DNA of 64,000 nt from Dehalobacter sp. DCM (GCF_024972775.1 NZ_CP092282.1:3341001-3405000); one strand, 5' to 3'; positions 8,299-16,809 are shown, numbered from the stretch's first letter. Notes: generated by a model from the letters alone, not told the origin. Numbers and translations are program-made.

Positions 8299-9247
8299 TG
8301 TCGCTAACCTCTCTTTCTTGCATACTACGCCCGTTGGTGGGGTTATTAACGACTTCACCGTTAAAAACCATGGTCGATGAACCGCCGCCGTCTAAATTAT
8401 AAGCAACCGTACAGTCTCTTTCGGCAAATTCCTGGGCCATCTCCAGCAAGGAAAGACCTTCGCTTTCACTGGTACGGCCATCGGAAACAATGATGATATA
8501 ATGCAGTCCGGATACCTGACCGATAGCAGTCCTCGGATTACTGCTCTTGGATTGCGATACCTCACTGCTCGCGGTGACGGCAATATTACCATCTTCGATT
8601 AGCGCTGGGCCGAAGGAAAATATCTGCCAGACCCCCTCGCTCAGGCTTTGCGCACTGACCTCATTTTCATTGACAATGGAAAAATCCCCGTCATCATCAA
8701 TGACAAGATCCTCATTATCTGTACTGCCATCCGTTGTCTCCCGATAAAGCACCCCATTACGCAATACATAGCCGGTATTCCTGAAGCCGTAATAGTCGCC
8801 GTTAATCGCCAGGATCGCATTATGATCCGCTGCCATTTCAGATGTCGTTTCTTTGATATTCCTGCCGAAGGTATTTTCAGCCAATGCCGTCTTTAAGTAT
8901 TCCGGATCTGTAACCTGAATATCAGCAACGTAGAATGTCGTATCGTATTCGCGTACGGTATCGATGGTTATCGTGATATTGTCATCGTGATATGTTGAAT
9001 CGGTAATGATCGGATCGGATTGACCGGAAGCCTCATCCGGTGTCTGACCGGATGATTGATTCGAGGACTGATTCGCTGTTTGATCCCCAGCGGATGAATT
9101 TTTTCCTCCGGTTGAGCCTTCGGTTTGGATTTGGGTAACATCCTTCGGAATCACAAAGGTATCCAGCAGGACATAGACAGAAAAAACGGTTAATATCATC
9201 GATAGGACAATGGCCCAGCGATACGGTTTAGAGAAGAACACTTTCAT
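8279..9247 (-). CDS. Exported phosphodiester glycosidase (NAGPA domain)
   Basis: A 322-residue protein with one N-terminal membrane segment (residues 10-32), a low-complexity Ser/Gln/Gly linker to about residue 80, and then a phosphodiester glycosidase domain of the NAGPA type, which removes alpha-GlcNAc or similar sugars from phosphodiesters. Family hallmarks are AINGDYYGF (about residue 145) and YNLDGGGSSTMVFNG near the C-terminus. It is likely anchored in the membrane with the catalytic domain outside, acting on exopolysaccharide or teichoic-acid-type polymers. AGGAG lies 13 bases before ATG 9247. Coupled to the small membrane protein gene downstream. Confidence 0.85.
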   Translation of the reverse strand: MKVFFSKPYRWAIVLSMILTVFSVYVLLDTFVIPKDVTQIQTEGSTGGKNSSAGDQTANQSSNQSSGQTPDEASGQSDPIITDSTYHDDNITITIDTVREYDTTFYVADIQVTDPEYLKTALAENTFGRNIKETTSEMAADHNAILAINGDYYGFRNTGYVLRNGVLYRETTDGSTDNEDLVIDDDGDFSIVNENEVSAQSLSEGVWQIFSFGPALIEDGNIAVTASSEVSQSKSSNPRTAIGQVSGLHYIIIVSDGRTSESEGLSLLEMAQEFAERDCTVAYNLDGGGSSTMVFNGEVVNNPTNGRSMQEREVSDIVYIGY

Positions 9248-9323
9248 TGGGAATGATACACTCCTGTCGCGCTTATATTTTGATATTACGGAATAGTGGT
9301 TATTATGTTTTAGCGTAACCTGA

Positions 9324-9557
9324 TTATGTGACAGTTCGATGAACGCTGGATGAGCATTTGCTGAAAAAAGAAGGCGGCTGAACCTCTCTGCTCGTCTCTC
9401 TTTTTCTCAGGACACCGCTGCTCTGCAGTATATCCATAAATTCTTGTCCGGTGATGGTTTCCTTCTCGATGAGATATTTCGCCAGTTCATGTAGTTTGGG
9501 TTCATTTGACTCTGAGATTTCTATGGCTTTCTGATGACAGCGCTTGATGATATTAAG
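9324..9557 (-). pseudogene. Remnant of an ftsH-like C-terminus
   Basis: Translating the minus strand from 9557 gives NIIKRCHQKAIEISE, then a stretch containing LHELAKYLIEKETITGQEFMDIL and a stop at 9324. This closely resembles the last helical segment of FtsH-type AAA metalloproteases, where LLEKETLxGEEF is characteristic. An in-frame TGA lies four codons upstream of 9557 and there is no start or ribosome binding site, so only a short tail of the gene survives. The ATPase and HEXXH protease domains are absent. Confidence 0.55.
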
Positions 9558-9630
9558 TAGGCAGAGTCATATTATTTGGGACAGGTATATCGGTCTTATA
9601 AATCTAAGATCCGTGAAATAGCGTCGTAAA

Positions 9631-9681
9631 AAAAGGCTGCTGCCAGCGAAGTTGAATCCCTCGTCAGACAACAGCCTTTTG
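9631..9681 (-). terminator. Terminator of the NrfD operon
   Basis: AAAAGGCTG at 9631 pairs with CAGCCTTTT ending at 9680; on the minus strand the hairpin is followed by seven T residues. It lies about 35 bases beyond the NrfD stop. Confidence 0.65.
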
Positions 9682-9715
9682 GTTTGAAATGATTTACCTC
9701 GCGCCAGTACTTTTT

Positions 9716-11011
9716 TTATCGCAGTAGTCCGTTCCAAATCGGATATGCCGCAAAAACAACAAGGCAGCGCAGGGTTAGTCCGCCAATCAATACGGCACCG
9801 TCACATAAGAGGTCCATCACCTTACCTGCTGCCGATGATCCCGCACGGGGTTTTTTAATCAATTTTATGGTATAGATAATCCCAGGCAACACCAAACCGA
9901 TGCCCACAAATAAAAGCCAGAAGTACAATGCCAGTGAACCGGAAACGATTTCATTGGCTGATAAGGACGCGGCTACCCCTTTTGTGCCGTTAAATGCAGG
10001 CATGATGAATGCTAAGAATAGAACAGCCTCTAAAACAACCAAGACAAGGTGGGTGATAGTCATTTTTTTCGGTTGAGGTTGTGTTTGTGGTTTTGTTTGT
10101 GGTTTTGTTTGTGGTTCCGGTTCCTGAAGCGTTCCTTCTGCCAGTATTGCAGCCTCAGCTACTAGTGCCGTTGCCGATTCCGTTACTGTCGCTGCCACCG
10201 GCATTGCATTTTTTACCGATTTTGATTTCGGTTTTGCTCTGCCCTTCCGCTTTTCCAGGATATGCGAAAGCAGCAGCGCTGCAGATAAACCCGTGGATAG
10301 CGCAGAGACAACAAACAGAATGGGCAGCAGCGGATTCACCCAGAACGGGATCGCTTTTGCTGCGTACAGTAAAAGCCCTGTATACGCCATGGTGCATACA
10401 GCCAATATCGCACCCAGCCAGGAAATAACTGAAGGCGATTTGATTTTACGCCAGGCCAGAAACGCCTTCATCAGACCGATGACAATGAATAATGACAGGA
10501 TATAGATACCCCAAGTCATGACTGAACTCAGGTTAAGGAACATTCGCAGAATCAGCCATGGTTTGTGCAGCCCCTGTCCAAGATCAAATACTAAAAGCAA
10601 CGCACCAATGGCTACAGCCGGTGCTCCAATATAGTAGCCGGCTTTCACCAGGGCACCGTTTTTTGCAAAAATACCTTTTTCGGCAAGAAAAGAAACCAGA
10701 TAGGCCCCTGCTCCCATCCCGCCTAAAAATAGATAGATGCCAATGAGCCATCCCCACTTATCAGGTTTGATCGGCGTCTGATTAGCGGCAACAAGTGCCG
10801 GATCCGGTTCTGTGGATATCTCTTCCCCATTCTTATCAATGATCGTATTGGGAAATCCGGATTCAGTTTGAATTTGTTGGTTTATGCTATCTGTTGCTGC
10901 TGAGGTACTCTCTGCCAAGCAGGGGGATGCCGTAATAAGCATCAGGAGCAGCGTGATCACCATAACTGCCACGCGTATTTTTCTTAAATCATAAGTAACT
11001 AATGTTTTCAT
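9716..11011 (-). CDS. NrfD/PsrC-like quinone-interacting membrane subunit
   Basis: A 431-residue protein. An N-terminal signal-like segment (about residues 13-33, ending in a possible ASPCLAES cleavage site) and a 55-residue extracytoplasmic stretch precede an eight-helix NrfD/PsrC domain starting near residue 87 (WGWLIGIYLFLGGMGAGAY, the family signature). Between helices near residues 255-320 there is an unusual Ala-rich and Pro/Gln/Thr/Lys insertion ending in repeated PQTK units, not a normal part of the family. NrfD proteins exchange electrons between the menaquinone pool and a ferredoxin-like partner. The partner gene lies 19 bases upstream on the same strand, but no molybdopterin catalytic subunit is present. 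Confidence 0.85.
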   Translation of the reverse strand: MKTLVTYDLRKIRVAVMVITLLLMLITASPCLAESTSAATDSINQQIQTESGFPNTIIDKNGEEISTEPDPALVAANQTPIKPDKWGWLIGIYLFLGGMGAGAYLVSFLAEKGIFAKNGALVKAGYYIGAPAVAIGALLLVFDLGQGLHKPWLILRMFLNLSSVMTWGIYILSLFIVIGLMKAFLAWRKIKSPSVISWLGAILAVCTMAYTGLLLYAAKAIPFWVNPLLPILFVVSALSTGLSAALLLSHILEKRKGRAKPKSKSVKNAMPVAATVTESATALVAEAAILAEGTLQEPEPQTKPQTKPQTQPQPKKMTITHLVLVVLEAVLFLAFIMPAFNGTKGVAASLSANEIVSGSLALYFWLLFVGIGLVLPGIIYTIKLIKKPRAGSSAAGKVMDLLCDGAVLIGGLTLRCLVVFAAYPIWNGLLR

Positions 11012-11030
11012 CTATCTACCTCCGTTGCCG

Positions 11031-11690
11031 CTATTCTTTTATGGGGAGAATGACAAACGACGGATTTGTCAGTTCCGGCGAAGGCATACCGGCTATTTGA
11101 GATACTAACCCCGGCTGCTTCTTTAATTCTGCAAGGTTCCCGTAAGCCAAGGCGCCTGTTGGACATACAGAAACACACGCCGGTTGTTCCCCTGCATCTT
11201 GTTTCGAAGCGCAAAAGCTGCACTTGGATACATACCCTTTCGTTTCGCTGTATTGTGGGACATTATATGGGCAGGCATACATACAATAGCCGCACCCCAC
11301 ACACCGATCCTCGTGGTGGACAACGATCCCATCTTTCTCCCGTTTGGTGTATGCCTTGACCGGGCAAACCGTCATACACGCCGGGTTTTCGCAATGATTA
11401 CAGCTCATGGAAAGCCTCGTTTTGATATCATTCTTATTGAATATTACTTTGCGCCATTTTGCACCCTTTGGCCACCGCCAAGTGAGATTACACTTTGTGG
11501 CGCAGGTACCGCAGCCAATGCATTTCCCCTGATCATAAAAGAATCCGATCTGACTTGTTTCATTGGCGGTGCCCACCGTATCTGCAAGAACTTTTTTTGT
11601 CACGGGTAATCCGACAGTAAGTGCTGCTCCAGTTAAAATCCCTGCTTTCAGTACGGACCGTCTGCTTAGCTTTCGGTTTGAGTTAGCCAT
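11031..11690 (-). CDS. Tat-exported 4Fe-4S ferredoxin subunit (NrfC/PsrB-like)
   Basis: A 219-residue iron-sulfur protein with a twin-arginine signal (KLSRRSVLKAG, residues 8-18), so it should fold in the cytoplasm and be exported. Four cysteine groups are visible: CIGCGTCATKC, CNHCENPACMTVCP, CVGCGYCMYACP and CSFCASKQDAGEQPACVSVCP, giving four [4Fe-4S] clusters as in NrfC, PsrB and DmsB. It would pass electrons between NrfD and an outer reductase. The gene precedes nrfD with a 19-base gap. The usual molybdenum subunit is absent, and the neighbouring exported flavoproteins are the likeliest partners. Confidence 0.9.
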   Translation of the reverse strand: MANSNRKLSRRSVLKAGILTGAALTVGLPVTKKVLADTVGTANETSQIGFFYDQGKCIGCGTCATKCNLTWRWPKGAKWRKVIFNKNDIKTRLSMSCNHCENPACMTVCPVKAYTKREKDGIVVHHEDRCVGCGYCMYACPYNVPQYSETKGYVSKCSFCASKQDAGEQPACVSVCPTGALAYGNLAELKKQPGLVSQIAGMPSPELTNPSFVILPIKE

Positions 11691-11765
11691 TCAGCATCAC
11701 TTCCTTCCTCTTTTCCTAGATATTATTTAGGCATAGATAACGATACACCGCATCCGCAGTAAGGA

Positions 11766-11804
11766 TAAAAAGGCGAATCCATTAAACGCCTTAATGAATT
11801 CGCC
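11766..11804 (-). terminator. Terminator of the FMN lipoprotein gene
   Basis: A 14-bp stem with one mismatch (arms at 11772-11785 and 11791-11804) followed on the minus strand by TTTTT. It separates the FMN gene from the ferredoxin gene, which therefore needs its own promoter or read-through. Confidence 0.75.
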
Positions 11805-11822
11805 GATACACAGAGCACTGAT

Positions 11823-12212
11823 TTATTTCTCCGATTTGAGAAGCTCCGGATCGCCGCCGGCTTGTTTTACACAGTCCTCAACTGCAGCGAGCACAGCGTT
11901 ACTGGAGTACGTAGCACCCGTTACCGCATCAACTGCAAGGGATTGATTCGCTTTGATATCTTCCACAATCAACGGAAGTGCATCTGCGCCAAGCGACGGT
12001 GTTTCAGAATGCTCGAGAATTTCAATGGCCGTGATTTCCTTTTCACTAAAGGTAACTTGGACTTTGACCGGACCGTTCTTACCCTGGCCGGAAGCCGTAT
12101 AGGAGCCCGGTTTATAGGTATTTGTCTTGGAACCGCAACCTGCTATAGCGAAAATCAACACAAAGCACATTGAGAAGATAACTATTTTCTTTATAATATT
12201 TCCTCTTTTCAT
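11823..12212 (-). CDS. FMN-binding lipoprotein, covalent flavin carrier
   Basis: A 129-residue exported lipoprotein: signal peptide with lipobox IAGC at residues 23-26, then one FMN-binding domain. The sequence D95-A-V-T-G-A-T101-Y-S103 is a perfect match to the D-x-x-[S/T]-G-A-T-x-[S/T] flavinylation motif, in which the threonine receives FMN from ApbE. The start at 12212 has AAGGAGG seven bases upstream; a longer frame to 12326 would cover the promoter and is rejected. In fumarate and urocanate reductases this domain is often fused to the FAD part; here it is a separate small protein whose probable FAD partner is encoded at 13482. Transcription starts from a MerR-type promoter. Confidence 0.9.
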   Translation of the reverse strand: MKRGNIIKKIVIFSMCFVLIFAIAGCGSKTNTYKPGSYTASGQGKNGPVKVQVTFSEKEITAIEILEHSETPSLGADALPLIVEDIKANQSLAVDAVTGATYSSNAVLAAVEDCVKQAGGDPELLKSEK

Positions 12213-12282
12213 TTTAAAACCTCCTTCATATTTATCACATAAGCTGCATAGGAAATAGATGGCCGAAGTCCTCATAGGATTA

Positions 12283-12313
12283 ATCATATACATTGGTGTA
12301 AGACCAAGGTCAA
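12283..12313 (-). promoter_or_regulatory. MerR-type promoter/operator of the FMN lipoprotein gene
   Basis: On the minus strand TTGACC (12308-12313) and TATGAT (12283-12288) are 19 bases apart, the overlong spacing used by MerR activators. The spacer holds the dyad TTGGTCTTACACCAA, nearly identical to the one in front of the FAD lipoprotein gene at 13415-13429. Confidence 0.8.
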
Positions 12314-12347
12314 TAACCTTTCGCATTTTTATTCTAAAAAAATAAAC

Positions 12348-12420
12348 AGAACCATCGTATGAAACCGAGTATGCTATTGGTGTTTAAGCAATCACATACG
12401 GAGGTTTCATCTATGGTTCT
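12348..12420 (-). terminator. Large hairpin after the merR gene
   Basis: AGAACCAT (12348) and ATGAAACC (12359) pair with GGTTTCAT (12403) and ATGGTTCT (12413), making a long interrupted stem. On the minus strand it is followed by a run of seven T residues at 12334-12340, so it can end the merR transcript just before the FMN gene promoter. Confidence 0.6.
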
Positions 12421-12455
12421 TAACAAAAAGACATTTCAAGGAAAAAAACTAATGT

Positions 12456-13268
12456 TTAACCTATCGGTACATAAGCCTCAATATAGGACAAGGTATGCTG
12501 ATAGCTTTTTTGTGTCAACATTAATTTACCCATTATATCACCGATAACCGTATAATGATTATCCTTAATATAGGAAATAATAAACTCAGCTGCGTTTTTC
12601 ATAAAATATTCCCCATTGGGTATTACGGGCAGGATAGAGCTTAGATACGTCTGAGGTTGAATGTATTCGATGTCCGATGTGATTTTCAAATCAAGATATG
12701 GCATCTCATCTTCAAAAATAGCAAGACCCCAGTTATACTCAACGTTATCGTCATTGGCGAAAAAGAATTCTTTATTGATCCTGAAACTTCGAAAACAGAA
12801 AGGTAAAACGTTCATCCAAGCGCTCACCGTTTCTTTATGCGATTGATATTTTAACAATTTATCTTTGTCTGTTTGTCTGATGCGATAGATTCCAGGAAGC
12901 TTCTTTTCTTGAAATCGATTCAGCATGTTAGGGATTTCCGCTGCTTCCTTTTTAATTTCAATCATTTTGTTTAAGAGCAGGGTGCTTTTCTTGATTTGAT
13001 CTTCTAACTTTATTCTGGATTCGTCAATCTTTTCGATGATGTCCTCCAACTGGCCGTTATTGATCAATTCCGCAACATCTTCCAATGGAATCTGCAAACT
13101 CCGGTATAACCTGCTGGCAAGTAACACCCTGGAGTCTAAATCATCAAAATATCGGTAATTATTTTTGTCGTCTTTGATGGGATTAATGATGCCGCGTTTT
13201 TCATACAATCTCAGCGTATCCACGGTCACTCCGAGCATATCGGAAAACTCTCCTATGGTGTACTTCAT
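12456..13268 (-). CDS. MerR family transcriptional regulator
   Basis: A 270-residue regulator. Residues 1-70 are a MerR winged helix (MKYTIGEFSDMLGVTVDTLRLYEKRGI, then the NNYRYF wing), followed by a dimerising coiled coil to about residue 130 and a 140-residue C-terminal domain. The length and pattern of the last part suggest a GyrI-like effector-binding domain, so it probably senses an organic compound rather than a metal; there is no cysteine pair as in metal sensors. MerR proteins activate by untwisting 19-bp-spaced promoters. Exactly such promoters with a shared dyad flank this gene at 12283-12313 and 13409-13439, so its targets are very probably the FMN and FAD lipoprotein genes. Confidence 0.9.
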   Translation of the reverse strand: MKYTIGEFSDMLGVTVDTLRLYEKRGIINPIKDDKNNYRYFDDLDSRVLLASRLYRSLQIPLEDVAELINNGQLEDIIEKIDESRIKLEDQIKKSTLLLNKMIEIKKEAAEIPNMLNRFQEKKLPGIYRIRQTDKDKLLKYQSHKETVSAWMNVLPFCFRSFRINKEFFFANDDNVEYNWGLAIFEDEMPYLDLKITSDIEYIQPQTYLSSILPVIPNGEYFMKNAAEFIISYIKDNHYTVIGDIMGKLMLTQKSYQHTLSYIEAYVPIG

Positions 13269-13408
13269 TTATCTTCCCCCAGAATACAGCTCTTTGTACC
13301 TTGTTAACTCTAAAATTATAATATCCTTCATTGAATGAGTTAAACTCTATACTTAATTGTACTATAATCCAAATTATTTTTCATCTAATGATATTCTTAT
13401 TATACTGC

Positions 13409-13439
13409 TTGACCTTGGTGTAACACCAATGTTTATTAT
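13409..13439 (+). promoter_or_regulatory. MerR-type promoter/operator of the FAD lipoprotein gene
   Basis: TTGACC (13409-13414) and TATTAT (13434-13439) are 19 bases apart, with the perfect dyad TTGGTGT-A-ACACCAA filling 13415-13429. The start of transcription would be near 13446, so the first in-frame ATG there cannot be the translation start. Confidence 0.82.
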
Positions 13440-13481
13440 TTTCTTATGGTTTATAAAATAAAAAGAATAGGGGGTAAAATG

Positions 13482-15083
13482 ATGAAGAAGAAGTCCCGTA
13501 TATCAAGAATACTCATGGTATCACTCGCTGCAATACTCATGCTGACGATGTCTTTTGGGTGTTCCAAGCAAGACGCTGGCTCCGCCAAAACGGAAAAATT
13601 GACAACCGATGTTGTTGTCGTTGGAGCAGGTGCGTCCGGTATATCAGCCGCTGTTGCAGCTGCTGACCAAGGAGCAAAGGTCATTATTATCGAAAAGACT
13701 GCCATGCTTGGCGGCGCCAGCAACCTTTCATGGGCAGGCAAATTTATCAATTCCAGTACTGCTTTGAAAAATGGTGTGAAAGTTGATGAAGAAAAAATCA
13801 TCAACGATTGGATTGTTTTAAACCACTGGAGAGTCAATGCTGCTCAGCTCAGACAATATATCACCACTTCCGGTGATACCTACGACTGGCTGGCTAACCA
13901 CGGCTACCCGACAACCTTCCTCAATTTCTTCGGTGAGCAAATGCATATGCTTCCGGACTATGCCATCCGTCAGGATCTGTTTAAAAAGATGCTGGCTAAT
14001 TCCGTAGAAAAGAATGGCGGTCAGGTACTGACCGAGACAACCGGGAAAAGCCTGTTGACGAACGATAAAGGCGAAGTCGTCGGCGTTTCCTCCACCAAGA
14101 AAGACGGAACCACACTGGAAATCACCGCTAAAGCTGTCATCATCGCCACTGGCGGTTATGCCGGCAATGATGCCATGGTGAAAGAAGCTTCCGGATTTGA
14201 TAATATCCAGGGCGGCCTTTCGCAGAACATCGGTGAAGGCTTAGAGATGGCTTGGGCTGTCGGCGCTGAAAAACCGGTCAACTTCGGCATTCAAATGTTC
14301 CACCAGACTTTAACCCCGGGAACGGCTACACTGAAAACCCAATACAGCAACGATAAAGCCAGCTATCCTCTCATGCTGACCTATCTTCCGACTTTCATGA
14401 ACGTCAGCCAGTCCGGTGACAGATTCAGAGATGAAACTTCCGTATATACACCGGATGCTGCTGCCAATACCAGTATTTATCAAGGTCCCGTTCATTATGT
14501 TATCGTCTCCCAATCACAGATCGATGCCATGACCAAAGAAGGAATGCAGGGCGTCAAAGTAGATCGCTTACCGGCGATGCCGCCTGAATTCTATCTTGAC
14601 TGGGCAGATAAGTTCAAATTGGATAATCCGTGGGTCGATCTCCAAAAAGTTCTTGATTCCTTGGTTGAGAACAAAAACGGCTTCAAAGGCGCTACGCTCG
14701 ATGAATTAGCCACCAACGCAGGCTTTGATGCAGCGACCTTGAAAGCAACCTTTGCCAGTTATGACAATGCAAGCAAAACCGGCGTTGATGCTGACTTTGG
14801 CAAAGCCGCAAAATATCTTGTTGCTTATGGTGAAGGACCGTATTATGCGATTCCGGCTCAAATCAATAACTTAGCTTCCTGCGGCGGATTAAACGTTAAC
14901 AAGAGCTTCCAGGTTTTAAGCACCAAGAAGATCCCCATCAAGGGCCTCTATGCTGTCGGACTTGAAGCTGAAGGTGTACTGTTCAGTGATGCTTACGTCG
15001 GCAACGGCGACGGCATCGGCTATGCCTTCACCTCCGGACGCCTTGGCGGTGATTATGCAGCGAAGGATGTCTTAGGAAAATAA
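13482..15083 (+). CDS. Exported FAD-dependent reductase, fumarate-reductase-like lipoprotein
   Basis: A 533-residue lipoprotein: signal peptide with lipobox MSFGC (Cys27), then an FAD_binding_2 domain beginning DVVVVGAGASGISAA with an acidic IIIEK end of the second strand. GDRFRDET, AIIATGGYAGN and a terminal SDAYVGNGDGIGYAFTSGRLGG follow the fold of flavocytochrome c fumarate reductases, but the usual GGVxGxNRLGGNS ending is altered, so the substrate need not be fumarate. The protein has no haem or FMN domain; electrons probably arrive from the flavinylated lipoprotein encoded at 11823 and NrfCD. ATG 13482 (or 13479) is chosen behind GGGGGT at 13470-13475. Preceded by a MerR-type promoter, ended by a strong hairpin. 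Confidence 0.85.
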   Translation: MKKKSRISRILMVSLAAILMLTMSFGCSKQDAGSAKTEKLTTDVVVVGAGASGISAAVAAADQGAKVIIIEKTAMLGGASNLSWAGKFINSSTALKNGVKVDEEKIINDWIVLNHWRVNAAQLRQYITTSGDTYDWLANHGYPTTFLNFFGEQMHMLPDYAIRQDLFKKMLANSVEKNGGQVLTETTGKSLLTNDKGEVVGVSSTKKDGTTLEITAKAVIIATGGYAGNDAMVKEASGFDNIQGGLSQNIGEGLEMAWAVGAEKPVNFGIQMFHQTLTPGTATLKTQYSNDKASYPLMLTYLPTFMNVSQSGDRFRDETSVYTPDAAANTSIYQGPVHYVIVSQSQIDAMTKEGMQGVKVDRLPAMPPEFYLDWADKFKLDNPWVDLQKVLDSLVENKNGFKGATLDELATNAGFDAATLKATFASYDNASKTGVDADFGKAAKYLVAYGEGPYYAIPAQINNLASCGGLNVNKSFQVLSTKKIPIKGLYAVGLEAEGVLFSDAYVGNGDGIGYAFTSGRLGGDYAAKDVLGK

Positions 15084-15123
15084 TACGTCATCGTAATCGT
15101 TGAAACTAGTGTATAATAAACGT

Positions 15124-15175
15124 AAAGACGGTATTGACAGCGACGACACGTCGGCGGTCAATACCGTCTTTCTTT
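15124..15175. terminator. Strong terminator after the FAD lipoprotein gene
   Basis: A 15-bp perfect stem (AAAGACGGTATTGAC at 15124 and its complement at 15157-15171) flanked by A and T runs. It lies between convergent genes and can serve both. Confidence 0.8.
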
Positions 15176-15258
15176 ACCCCTATGTCTAAGCACGTCAGCT
15201 CACTGTGAGCACGACAGTCCCTCCCAACACGCCTTTGTCTCCGTTCCGGTGTGGATTG

Positions 15259-16809
15259 TTACATATTCTCCAGTAAATGAAACGAAAGCAACAGGTAAAA
15301 CACTTCCTCATCGGAGTCAAGATCGATTCCCGTTAGCTCAATAATGCGGTCCATCCTGCTCAAAAAAGAACTTCGGTGAATATAGAGCGTCTTTGCTGCT
15401 GCCATCGCGTTCATCCTGCACTTAAAATACGCGCGTAATGTTTCATAATACGCTGTTCTCTTCTCCGTATCATGACGTTTCAAGGCCAATAATTTTCCGC
15501 TGCAGAGTTGCTCTCCGCTAAATTCGCCGGTACATTGATTCAACATATAGTTCAGTACATAATCATCAAATTTATAGTACCATAAGGTCGGTTCTTTCTT
15601 TAGTCCGAAGTCAAGTGCGGTCTCGGTTTGGTTATAGGCAAAACGAAGCTGATTCCTATCGGTGAATATACGGCTGAGTCCCGCAATAAGCAAACTCTCT
15701 CGTAAGAAATAGGCAAAGGCTTGATAAAAACCCTTTTCTGATCGGGGTTCGGCGTCCTGATTTACCAGCATCAGCAGCCTGTCATCATATTCAAAACAAG
15801 CGCACCCCGGCCATTTTCGCTCAATTTCCGCACTTAAGAATTCCGCATAGATGTTTTTGGTATAATGCCGTTTTTGCCGGAATTGGATTAACTGCAGCCT
15901 GTCAGTAGTTGTCCAGCCGTTTTCTTCAAGGGCTTTTTGCCATTGTTCCTTCGAAACTTCCCTATTGTTTAAGCTATCCAGAAGCAAACTGCGCAGACTG
16001 CTGAGTACAATTTCTTTCATATCGAATGACCGGTATGTCTGATAAAGCTTGTTGATGTAGAAATAAAGATGCTGCAAAATCGCCGTCGTGTACCTTTTAG
16101 CATCATCACCGGGGTCTTCCAGCCCCACAATCAACCTGCCGGCATACGCATTATCCTGAAATATATTTTTGCAGATCATGTGCACAGCACCGAAGGTTGG
16201 ATCATCCGCTGAATAATCAAAAACCCCCTGCATCTCATACAATACCTGAAATTCAGAATCAGCTATAAAATCATTCACTGCATCTAGTGTCATATTGTCG
16301 TTTTCGTCCATGTAGGTGTTCAATCCGTTTCGGCGAGACTTCTCTTTGGAATAAGCAACATAGTGAAACATTTTATCCACCAGGAATACGGAGCCCGTAA
16401 CGAGAGGATCCGTGCAATCGATCAGATCGCCAAAACTGCCGCCTTCATAAAGTGCTGTTCTCAAGGTCTCATCCCACTGGTCGAATCGATCATAGATTTC
16501 CTGAATCGCGTTGAATAGCGCAGCCGGAGCAACTTCGGTCTCAAGGGTGATAACAGAACCGGAGACGGACTTGACGGACTTCAGCGGCTTACCCAGACAT
16601 ATATATAATGCGTTTGACTCGGAATTCGGCCTATCTGCCAGCGTTTTCATCTCTTCCGCCAGGATGATTATCGTACGATCAGCACAATCTTCGCCCTCGT
16701 TATAGATCATAGGACGTTTTAGGATCATCTCTGTATCACTTCTTTTAAGAAACTGCACCGGATATTTTCGGGATAGACTGTAGTAAATAATATCTTGGGT
16801 AAGATTCAT
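15259..16809 (-). CDS. PucR/CdaR-type transcriptional regulator
   Basis: A 516-residue regulator. The C-terminal 60 residues (AYFKCRMNAMAAAKTLYIHRSSFLSRMDRI) form the PucR/CdaR helix-turn-helix; the region before it resembles the GGDEF-like middle domain of this family, and the first 250 residues form a sensory part without a clear name. ATG 16809 is chosen because GAGGAGA lies seven bases upstream; a GTG at 16824 would overlap it. The gene is divergent from the UroD-family gene at 17252 and is its likely regulator, probably responding to a methyl-group donor or aromatic compound. Confidence 0.82.
   Translation of the reverse strand: MNLTQDIIYYSLSRKYPVQFLKRSDTEMILKRPMIYNEGEDCADRTIIILAEEMKTLADRPNSESNALYICLGKPLKSVKSVSGSVITLETEVAPAALFNAIQEIYDRFDQWDETLRTALYEGGSFGDLIDCTDPLVTGSVFLVDKMFHYVAYSKEKSRRNGLNTYMDENDNMTLDAVNDFIADSEFQVLYEMQGVFDYSADDPTFGAVHMICKNIFQDNAYAGRLIVGLEDPGDDAKRYTTAILQHLYFYINKLYQTYRSFDMKEIVLSSLRSLLLDSLNNREVSKEQWQKALEENGWTTTDRLQLIQFRQKRHYTKNIYAEFLSAEIERKWPGCACFEYDDRLLMLVNQDAEPRSEKGFYQAFAYFLRESLLIAGLSRIFTDRNQLRFAYNQTETALDFGLKKEPTLWYYKFDDYVLNYMLNQCTGEFSGEQLCSGKLLALKRHDTEKRTAYYETLRAYFKCRMNAMAAAKTLYIHRSSFLSRMDRIIELTGIDLDSDEEVFYLLLSFHLLENM

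Noticed and set aside
12213-12326. Longer start for the FMN lipoprotein
   Set aside because: It would place the start codon on the -35/-10 elements of a well-formed MerR-type promoter, while ATG 12212 has a perfect ribosome binding site and a signal peptide.
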